From positions 1-64,000 of the forward strand of contig ARYC01000156.1 of NCBI GenBank assembly GCA_000711775.1: a stretch of 64,000 nucleotides of DNA. Direction: 5' to 3'. A program made the translations under genes and the position numbers. Numbering within the stretch: the first letter of the stretch is position 1; every line of letters starts with the position of its first letter. Below, in pieces: positions 55,424 through 64,000 of this stretch. The stretch comes from Oxytricha trifallax. Its lineage: Eukaryota > Ciliophora > Spirotrichea > Sporadotrichida > Oxytrichidae. The notes beneath the pieces are model-generated. The model was not told the origin of the DNA, searched no databases, and was given only the letters and a program-made list of their open reading frames with translations.

Positions 55424-57475
55424 TGTTCCTACCGAGATACCCTACCCCACCCCCTACCCCACACCCCAATACCTACCCCACCCCCTACCCCACCCCCTTA
55501 AAATACCCCATTTCATATCAAATTTATTATCTACAAGGTCTAAATCGATCTCCTTCAAGACATCTCGACACTCAAGACCCTATTTTATATAAAAGCATAT
55601 AATTAATAATATATTGTGTTTAATGATTAAAATCAAATAAATTTAACATATCACTGTTTAATACTAAAATCGAACCATCAATCTTAATCGTGACGTCGAC
55701 ATATCTGAGTAAGTTGACGTGGCAAATTCCTTGACGTGGCAGTCATGAAGTAGAAAACTCGTAAAAAACCATTCTCGCTATTACCTAGTCTTCACCCAAA
55801 ATCAAGATGTCAGCCCAGTAATTAATATATTAAAAAAATTTTAAATCTATTATTACACTTTATTGGAGTAGATTAATCATATTATTTATTTCAAACTTAT
55901 TCTAAAAAAAGAGTTTCCCATAAGAAATTCGAATTCTTCCTTAATAAATTTAAATTATTACTTTTCCAATTTAAACAAAGTATTAATGTTGTAGTTTTAC
56001 TATCATATTTTGACTTTAAATATATCATTTTGAAAATTTCAGTAATTAGATTAAAGAGAGATTTTGTTACTTCAATTTTCTTTTAGATTTGAAATAATAG
56101 TTTTTAGTGTAAAAGAATTTAACTAAAGAAAACCTATTGATTAAATAGTATTTCTGTCACACAAATAGAGAAGTAGACGCAACTGAGGATAAAATTAAGA
56201 GATAAACTTAAACTTAAAAGAATCAACAATGAAAATCATGTTATGGAGGAAAACCAAATCTAATAATTTAAAGGATTTTAAAATTTTGATTAATTTAAAT
56301 AATTAAAACTATTTGCTTGTTAGGTATTTATCACTTTGAGATTTTTTTAAGTTTTAAATCAATATTGTAGGAATACATTTGATTTGGGAAAAATTAAATG
56401 AATTAAAATCAATAAATATTAAATTCGCGGCATTAAATTTCTGGAAACCCTCACATTATGGTACTTGTTCGATAGAGAATTATAAATCAGCTGGACTTTA
56501 GTATTGGCGGTACTCCTCTATCTTATCCCTGAAGCAAGATAAATCGACTTTAATTTCGGCATTAAAATAAACTAAACATATCACCAAAAATTAAAGTCGG
56601 ATTTATCTTGCTTCAGGGATTTGATAGAGGAGTATCGCCAATACTAAAGTCCAGCTGATTTATAATTCTCTATCGAACAAGTACCATAATGTGAGGGTTT
56701 CCAGAAAGTTAACTGCCACGAATTGAATATTTCATTGATTTTAATTAATTTAATTTTTCCCAAATCAAATGTATTCCTACAATATCAACACTAATTTATA
56801 TTTCAACATTATTTATATTTCTATTACCACCTATTTATCTATAATAATACTAATGGAGTTTTATAAAATAGGGTATAATATCAAATTGCTTTATTTCCAT
56901 AATTGAAAAACTTCTTCTTTAATTTTTTTTTTACTTATAGTAAGATATTTATATACTATAGTAGGAAAAAAATTTTATAAAATTTTTTATCCCTTAAATC
57001 AACTCCATCCGACATAACTCGAAGAAATAGTATGATTAATTTTTTAAGTTTTTAATTTTCTTTATTTATAAAGAATAATAGACAAATAGAATATTTAAAA
57101 TAAGAAAATAAAAAACATAAAAAATTAATCATACTATTTCTTCGAGTTATGTCGGATGGAGTTGATTTAAGAGATAAAAAATTTTATAAAATTTTTTCCT
57201 ACTATAGTATATAAATATCTTACTATAAGTAAAAAAAAATATTAAAGAAAAAGTTTTTCAATTATGGAAATAAAGCAATTTGATATTATACCCTATTTCA
57301 TATATAAAATAGGGTCTTTGATGTCGAGATGTCATGAAGGAGATCGATTTAGACCTTGTAGATAAAAAATTTGATATGAAATGGGGTATTTTAAGGGGGT
57401 GTAGGGGGTGGGGTAGGGTATGGGGTGTGGGTAAGGGGTGGGGTAGGGGTGGGGTAGGGTATCTCGGTAGGAACA
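55424..57475. mobile_element. Fold-back element with C/G-rich ends, 2,052 bp, carrying an insertion
   Basis: Ends TGTTCCTACCGAGATACCCT and its complement, followed inward by CCCTACCCCACCCC-like tracts. Flanked by a 6-bp duplication TAAAAG (55418-55423, 57476-57481). The centre is near 57085. The arms match those of the element at 20037-20939. The left arm is interrupted by about 1.28 kb (about 55587-56862) that itself holds a palindromic MITE. The kinase coding continues on both sides, and copy A has the empty site near 32085. Confidence 0.87.
56366..56781. mobile_element. Palindromic MITE-like element, TGTAGGAATACA family, copy 4 (nested)
   Basis: TGTAGGAATACATTTGATTT to its complement, with ATAT on both sides. 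The inner words differ (CTGGAAACCCTCACATTATG), marking a separate subfamily. Lies inside the insertion within the left arm of the fold-back element. Confidence 0.85.
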
Positions 57476-57600
57476 TAAAAGCAAAGGATATTGCGAAATA
57501 AGAATTAAATTTAAAATAGCAGTAGACGTCTTCAATCCAATTTAAAGCTTTAATAATAATTAATATACAATTGAATGCAATTATTGATAGATAATCCTAC
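57476..57600 (-). CDS. N-terminal segment, copy B, 5' side of fold-back element
   Basis: Continues the coding piece cut at 55423; matches copy A near 32085-32165 (GGAAATTGTAAAGTACGC / GGATATTGCGAAATAAGA). Confidence 0.5.
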
Positions 57601-58812
57601 TCCCTTCAATAAATGGAATTATATTCCCCTATATGTAAAACACCATAAATATATAAAGAAGCGAAGATTGGAGTTAAGAACAATTTGATAAAGCATGAAT
57701 TATTATTGGCTAAAATTATAAATAATTAAGCTATATTCAATTTACAAGCCCTGATTTGATTACTTTATAAGGACAATTAATCGAGCCAATAGGTTTTAAT
57801 TTTTGCCCAAAAATTATTATAGTACGCTAATCATAATTAATTCTTAATCTAATTGTTCTTAACCACAATTCTCACTTCTTAATAGATTTATGGTGTTTTA
57901 TCAATAAAAATATCTTAAGATTTATAATAAATCTCAAGGTTTTTTGCTCTATAAATTTATTTAAATTTATACTGTTCCAAATATCACAGTATTTCTAAAA
58001 CAAAAAATTGTCATCAAATTTAAAAAAATATTGAATTTTAATTTTCACTTAATTTATTGATTTTTCATTAACAATTAAATAATTGATTAAACCATATCAG
58101 CATTAAATTGACATAATAAAAATTATATAGTGTATATTAATTAATTTAAATTAATAATAAACTTAAAATACGTTATTCCATTTATAAATTGAAAAAAAAA
58201 ACGATTAGAAATTAAAATCAGTAAAAAATGATATATCAAGTTAAAGGAATGAAGTAAATATTATTTCAAGAATTAATTAATTATTTTATAATAAATTAAT
58301 CAATATAAAATTTGGGTGAGGGAATTTTCCTGGTCTCTAGGAAGTTGATTTGCCTTTAATTTTATAAATAAATCCTAATTTGTGCTAAGAACATTTTATT
58401 TTATGATTTTTTACTAGTTGACTAATGATGGATTATTGAAATACTCATTAGAATTTCAATGGGTGTTATCTCAAGATTAGCATTCAGTACAAATGAAAAG
58501 AGCAAGATATAAATACCAGAGTTATTATCATAATAATTCAAAACAACAAGTAAGAATAGTAATTATGAGTGGGATTTCTATGATTAATAGATAGAATAAA
58601 AAGATAAAGCATTATATTGTTTTTTCTATATATTTTCAAAAAGAAAAATGGTTTCAAGCTGCTAGAAAAAATCAATTTGTGAGATATATTTAAAAATAAA
58701 TAAAAAAATTAAAAAGATTAATAGACCAGGAAAATCCCTCAAAAATTTTAGCATTTATTCATTTTTCTAGGAATTAAAAGTTATCTTAGGAAACAAGATT
58801 TATAAAAGTATT
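57601..58812. other. AT-rich gap in copy B
   Basis: No gene recognised. Confidence 0.4.
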
Positions 58813-59200
58813 ATTCTAGAAATACTTTTACATTTGGAAAATTAATTATAAATCTATTCATTATAAATAAAAATTGTGGCAGTTAAAGTTGGCCAATTTA
58901 AACGTACTTGGGCTCATTAGATAGAGAATTCAAAATTAGCTGGACTTTACAATTGGCGGTACTATTTTATAGCATCAATGGAGCGAGATAACTTCACATT
59001 AATTAAACACTTCTAAATTGATTAAATTATACACACACATTAAAGTCGAGTTATCTCGCTCCAGGGACACGATAAAATAGTACCGCCAATAACAAAGTCC
59101 AGCTAATTTTGAATTCCCTATCGAATAAGTCCAAGATCGTTTAAATTGGCATACTTTAACTGCCACGATTTTGATTTATGATAAATTTATTTTAATGATT
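58813..59200. mobile_element. Palindromic MITE-like element, TGTAGGAATACA family, copy 5 (right end eroded)
   Basis: Same inner words as copy 3 (GTGGCAGTTAAAGTTGGCCA, GGACTTTACAATTGGCGGTA, GAGCGAGATAACT). The right arm loses similarity after TGCCACGATTTTGATTTATG. Confidence 0.75.
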
Positions 59201-59349
59201 CCCTAAGTGTAATTATGTTAAATTCAATAATTTAAGCAATTTATCGAAGAGGGATAGTATTTTAATTAAATAAATTATTCTGGATAGATTTTAATGTACA
59301 GATAATGTGTAGAAATTAAATTTTCAATAAATGTAATTAATTTAATCCA

Positions 59350-59780
59350 AAAATATGTTCGTGCAAAGATGTATGTTAAAGAAATAAAATAGCTTAAAAG
59401 TTTATTCTTTTATTTTAAAATAATTTACTTTCTTTTTTAAAAGCAGCATTTTCTTGCAATAACTAATTGATGACAGAGATGCTATCAGCGCTGTGCAAAC
59501 AGTAAAAGATTCGGCAAATGGCAATTTTTGACTTGAAATCTGAATCTCAAATATAAATGTTTCATTAATTAAATTTAAAATATAACTATGACTCAAACCT
59601 TGAATCTTTTCTTTTACTTTAAAATAGTTTAAAGGGGTATTACCAATTAATATGATATTCGGCAACTCCCCCCACATTTCTGGAATTTTTGCCAATCCTT
59701 CCACAGATCTGGAACATTGAAAAATACACAGTGAAGAAAATATTTCCAAAATCCAAAGACCACAGCCCAATATAATTTAC
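59350..59780 (-). CDS. N-terminal segment of kinase, copy B
   Basis: Encodes a stretch with GLWILEIFSSLCIFQCSRSV, PEMWGELPNIILIGNTPLN, FIFEIQISSQKL and FAESFTVCTALIASLSS. The latter part matches copy A at 32385-32675. The upstream part has no copy A match in view. Start codon not certain. Confidence 0.6.
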
Positions 59781-61387
59781 ATACCTAGATATCAATTAAT
59801 AAATTTGTTATAAAAAAATAGAGGATAAGCCAAATTTTAAGTATTATAAAAAAACATTTTGGTACCATTATTTATCACATAAAAATTGGTTTATCCATTT
59901 ATTATTTTTTAAAAAAGTTTATTAATTAAGATCTAAAGTATGTGAATTATATTAGGCAGTGGTCATTAGATTATTGAAATATTTTTTTCACGGTGTATTT
60001 TTTTAATTTTTCAGATCTGTGGAGGGGATAGGCTAAAATTTCAGATCTGTGGAGGGTTCTCCAGATTTTCTAATCTTAATATGGCTAATTTGTATATATT
60101 AACTAATTATAAAATAAAATCTGGGATCTTAGACAAGTGTCTTATTTATTATAAATATAACATAATTCTATATAGTTGTTTAAAAAGAAAGATAATACTG
60201 AGAATTTTTTAATATTTAGGAATATCATAAACTTATGTTAAAATATCGCAAAAAAATATCAGCATGTAAATTCATCATTTATAATTACTCATCAATTATA
60301 ATAATTTAAAATATTAATTTTCAGATATGACTGTAAGAATAGTTTATACATTTGCAAATTGCAAAGCTAGTCCTTAATATTTTTGAATACCTTTGTAAAT
60401 CCCAATAATTTATTGAAATTAGATTGAAATAAGGAAAATTCACAATTTAATTGAATTGCAAAATATTATATTTTATGGTCGAGAAGCTTTATAAGTAATT
60501 TAGTGTTTCAGTTTTAAGTGAGATATAACAATGGGGATCTTTTCTAAGTCTTAGACAACTTATAATCCTTATCCTTATAAATGTCCGATTTAATAATCAT
60601 TTTACTTAAAAAAATAGTTATAGATTCAGTCTCTTTATCCTTAAAAATTAATCTTATTGGCTATTTAATTATATATATATATATATAAATTACAAATATA
60701 ATTAAATGAATGTTCATAAGTGGCCAGAAAAACTACCCTTTTAAGAAGAATATTTTTTGTTAATAAAGAGATCTGAATATTATTTATTTTATTGATATAA
60801 CTTGACTAGATTTTATAAAGTTACTTAATTTATAAACTTGACTATCATGATTTAATTGTTTAAATTTAATGTTGTTGTCATTATTCCACAAATTGACTTG
60901 CGAAAATTATACAGGAGGGTTTGTTAATAAAATGAATTATTATTATTGTTTTAGCAAAAATGATATAAAAATACATGAGATTGAGAAACCCAGATAATTT
61001 TATCAGATAGTTTTACACTTTTTTTTAAAACCATTTAATTCAATCTATTCAAGAAATTGAATCTATATACTGAACTGAATAGCTTCAATACCGTGTTCAT
61101 GCTTGTTCTTATTTCATTTATTTTTCAATAGAACACACTATATGACTATATGATTTAACAATTCTGTGAGATAATTCATGCAACTCTCCTTCTTCACTTC
61201 GATGAACTAACATTAATAAGGGCTTGTAGTTCATTTAAAACTCGCTCTCAGCATAGACTTATTGCATGGCATACTGAGTAAGGAAATCCCAAGGTAACTC
61301 AACTAAGATTTCTTATGAAAAGTATTTATCTCAATTTTCTAGAATAATTTAGTTTAGTGTGTGATATGAGTAATCAGTCTCTTGAAT
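59781..61387. other. AT-rich spacer with short duplicated motif
   Basis: No gene. Two direct copies of TTTCAGATCTGTGGAGG (60011-60028, 60039-60055), the inverse of DNA inside the kinase N-terminal segment near 59697-59714. An (AT)n run lies near 60671-60690. Confidence 0.45.
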
Positions 61388-61564
61388 AAAAAACCCATAA
61401 AACCCTATCAGTAGTTTGATTGATAAAAATAAAATATTAACGCATACTTTATTATGGTTTCAATAGGGTTTATGTTGGGGTTTTATTTTAAACTATTAGT
61501 AATTTAATTCTGTATCAAAAGCGAGTTTTTTTTTTAAATATTTCACACAAACATAAGTTTAGAG

Positions 61565-62985
61565 TCATGTGGCAGTTCTCTGAATTTTATCTCTATAAGT
61601 TGATGTTTGATCGTTTCTATTGTTTGTTAATTCTCTTAGCTTGATAATAGTTGAGTATGCAAGTTCTCTGAGACCTCCATTTATTTTATTTTTATCGAGA
61701 TATTGCTTGATTCTCTGCTTAGAATCTCTCTCACCTCTGCAGCTAAAGTAATCGTTTCTTGCCATGTCGCTCTCTATTATTATTACTGCTAGAGCCCAGA
61801 TATCCCATTAAGTGTCTCCATCTCTCCAATCCTCTCTCTGGGAAATATCCAGGAGTGCCGTATACATTTCCTTATGCAGAGGCTTGCACTCTTTGAGCTC
61901 TGTTGAAGTCAATAATATAAACTCTAAGAGGCTAAAAGTTCATCATGATATTCTCTGGCTTTAAGTCTCTATGAACATAACCTAGCTTGTGAAGCTCTAC
62001 AATCCCCTCAACTGTCTGCTATACTATCTAGCTAATTTATCTCTGACATCTATTTTCAGATAAGAATTCTCTGTAAGACATTTCAAGTAAAGGAAGCCTG
62101 AAGGCTACATGATCTTTACCAAGTAAAATAGCATCAAGCTAGATGATATGCCTGCACTCATTTAACTTTGCCTTTTAAAGAGCATAATACACATTACCAA
62201 ATTCCATTTGAAAATTGTCATCAGCAAGAAAGTAATTGAAAGGATAAATTTTGAAAGCATATTATTCATCAGTAATGACTCTCTTCTCTATTTTATCTTC
62301 AAGAGTGAGGTAGCTTTCTAGGCAAGAATCTAAGTCAATAATTTTTTAATATAGGAATCTTCATTTCCTCTTTTTCAACAATGATTTTATTAATCTCAGA
62401 GACTGGAAAGTTATTGACTGCTTTCTTCATTTTAACTTGCTTCTAGACTTCAACTCTAAGAGACTCCAATGGGTTTCTTGATCTCCTCTTTTAGAGGAAT
62501 CTATTTCCTGTAGGTTCATGAATAAAGAAAAAACTTTAATTGTGCTTTTTCTTGAGGTGCCCTTTGATGTCTCTAGTATGAGAATATGGCTTCTCACAGA
62601 ACTCACAGACATACTTCCCATCTTTCTTTTAATGCTTGAGATATAACATTGGCATATCGTTGTGTATATCTCTCAAGTGTCTCTTATAATTTGACTTGTA
62701 AGGGAAAACTTTATTGCATTCTTTCCATTAATAGTCAACTTTGACTGGTATTTATTAATGCTCTATGGCGAGTTGTTTAACCTCCTTCTCAATTTGCACA
62801 GCTTCCTAGATAACGTCCTACTTAACTTATATTTAAATCTCAAAGCTAGACTGGTCAAAGTTGTCATAAGTAGGCTCCCACTAAGTGCATGCCTCTCTGG
62901 TCTATATTTTTCTTGGTTGCTGGAATGACAACTTTTATTGACTTGATCCAAGTAATGCCGCTCTTTTCAAAAGGTTAGCGCTCAT
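61565..62985 (-). pseudogene. TBE 57-kDa zinc-finger/kinase-like protein (copy e)
   Basis: ATG 62985 (MSANLLKRAALLGSSQQKLS). Two finger regions at about 62540-62740. Kinase-like part with VHRDLKPENIMM (minus strand of 61955-61990), VYIIDFNRAQ and VYGTPGYFP. Ends KIQRTAT, TGA 61565-61567. Frameshifts present. Confidence 0.75.
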
Positions 62986-63119
62986 TTTAGTTTGCTTCTA
63001 TTTATTATAATAATGATAAAATCTACCTAGATAAACTATTATAGTAGAGTATAAGACACTCTTTTAAATTCTTCGTTGAAAGGTAAGAAAATTAATTAAC
63101 CATAAAAGACTGTAAGTTG

Positions 63120-63350
63120 ACATATTTAATGAGAACATTATACGTTTTAGTAAATTAAAATACTCCTAATGAAGTTTTGTTTCTCTAGGAGTTCCTCCAA
63201 ATCAAGTTTGAACTTAATTTGGACGTAAAGTTATTAAACATTTTTTAATTTAATCTGCTCTTAATTAAGTTTTAACATTAATATTTAACTCCTAGTAAAA
63301 TTTGAAATTAATTTGGGGGACCTCCTAAAATAATTAAGCAATATTAGGAG
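63120..63350. promoter_or_regulatory. Divergent spacer of copy e
   Basis: Contains AGGAGTTCCTCC, GGGGGACCTCCTAAAATAA and AATTAAGCAATATTAGGAGC: related to but distinct from the c/d array. Confidence 0.4.
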
Positions 63351-63536
63351 CAATTTAATGGAGATATTTTGATATAAATTGAAATCATTCTGAGAAACTT
63401 GGAGCCAGTTTTTCAATGCTTCTCCGCATATCATTTCAAGGTTGATCTCCAGTAGATCCTCCCTATATAGTAGAATGGATATCCATAATTTTAAATTTGA
63501 TTGACATTTCTAGAAAGAGGAAGCAAGAAGAAGTCT

Positions 63537-64000
63537 ATGAATGATTCAATGAAGAGAATTTAATCTCAAGATTTAAAAGGAAAATTTCGAAGTAAAGAGG
63601 ATCTAATTAGGTTCTTGGTTTTGCAAGGTAAACTTTTAACCAATATTTATATAATAGCCATAGTTGGATTGTTCTAGCCAACACAGGAGGGAATAAAAAA
63701 TCTCGTTCTTATAGGCATTGCTAAGTGAAGAGAAAAAAGATTTTTAGTCTAATGAAATCAGAATGATAGAGATACCTAACTACCCTGAAAGCTCAGAAAC
63801 AAACCTCTATGATGATACTATGAGTGATCCAGATGTTTGCTCTCTATCTTCCATCGAAGCTACAGCTCTCTAATAAGTTACCAGAGAGAAACTTCTTCTT
63901 TGGTCTTCTTGGAACTTTGAAACCTGAGTGGTTAAATAAAGTTATTTAAGAAGCTCATAAGAAACGCTAGAGCATCCCTCCTGAAGAAAATGATAAGCAA
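63537..64000 (+). CDS. TBE 22-kDa protein (copy e), partial
   Basis: MNDSMKRI, then FRSKEDLIRFLVLQ, intron 63628-63663 (GTAAACTTTT...GCCATAG, 36 nt), then VGLFQPTQEG. It continues with MIEIPNYPESSETNLYDDTM, LPSKLQLSNKLPERNFFF and KKR, and is cut by the window edge. A few frameshifts. Start taken by analogy with MNDAMKRV of copy d. Confidence 0.7.

Larger units (their letters stand above)
46050..59780 (-). other. Hybrid histidine kinase gene, copy B, germline form
   Basis: Paralogue of copy A in the same orientation about 24.8 kb away. Order from 5': N-terminal membrane pieces (59770-59350), further pieces (57570-55075, split by a fold-back element), sensor pieces (54390-53645), HisKA (53205-52880), segment 52810-52690, HATPase (52340-51940), linker (47150-46420) and receiver (46420-46050). 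TBE copy d sits in the gap between HATPase and linker. HATPase is uninterrupted here, unlike copy A. Checked domains are open. Confidence 0.75.
61388..64000 (-). mobile_element. TBE transposon copy e, inverted, cut by window edge
   Basis: Degenerate telomeric end (AAACCCATAAAACCCT, about 61388-61406), then the kinase gene (-) and the 22-kDa gene (+), the order of an inverted TBE. The transposase must lie beyond the window. Divergent in sequence from copies a-d, so a third subfamily. Confidence 0.8.

Noticed and set aside
55320..55592. Pro/Tyr-rich frame over the C-rich tracts (and its mirror at 57258-57535)
   Set aside because: It is translation of the fold-back element's CCCTACCCC repeats, in inverted pairs, not a protein gene.
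1..64000. Many short standard-code open frames scattered through the window
   Set aside because: With the standard code they are fragments. Ciliate-code reading joins the real ones into long proteins and leaves the rest as AT-rich noise.

Overview
The window looks like germline (micronuclear) DNA of a stichotrich ciliate of the Oxytricha/Stylonychia type. Four observations support this. (1) The DNA is very AT-rich, and long reading frames appear only when TAA and TAG are read as glutamine and TGA as the sole stop. (2) Five copies of a ~4 kb transposon have ends made of the spirotrich telomere sequence CAAAACCCCAAAACCCC, flanked by ANT duplications; these are TBE (telomere-bearing) elements. 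(3) Two paralogous genes are cut up by non-coding DNA, including a 34-bp internal eliminated sequence (IES) between 8-bp pointers. (4) Fold-back and LINE elements lie between and inside the gene pieces.

Layout. 1-4.5 kb: a divergent TBE-related element with a 22-kDa-family protein (+) and a decayed SecA-like SF2 helicase (-). 5.35-9.66 kb: TBE copy a. 11.26-15.31 kb: TBE copy b, inverted, inserted in a LINE reverse transcriptase; LINE remnants continue to 17.26 kb. 20.0-20.9 kb: a long palindromic fold-back element. 21.3-32.7 kb: hybrid histidine kinase gene, copy A (minus strand), split by TBE copy c. 34.3-40.5 kb: the most unusual region, a TBE-related gene cluster with a C2H2 zinc finger fused to an MT-A70 adenine methyltransferase (-), a DD34E transposase (+), a 22-kDa-family protein with a 38-nt intron (-), and an 882-residue SF2/SecA-like helicase (+). 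46.05-59.8 kb: histidine kinase copy B (minus strand), carrying TBE copy d and three palindromic insertions. 61.4-64 kb: TBE copy e, cut by the window edge.

How the genes relate. TBE copies share one plan: transposase and 22-kDa gene tail to tail, then a divergent spacer full of short palindromes, then a zinc-finger/kinase gene. The 34-40 kb cluster keeps the transposase/22-kDa tail-to-tail pair and a zinc-finger protein, but the finger is joined to an adenine methyltransferase instead of a kinase, and a helicase occupies the slot of the kinase gene. Comparing kinase copy A with copy B gives empty-site controls for a TBE, an IES and palindromic elements within a single window. Comparing the 22-kDa proteins of three lineages shows that the TBE 22-kDa gene contains a 36-nt intron that could easily be mistaken for coding sequence.

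Limits. All translations and alignments were done by eye; MDS/IES borders of the kinase genes are approximate, and no terminal repeats were found for the two TBE-related clusters.
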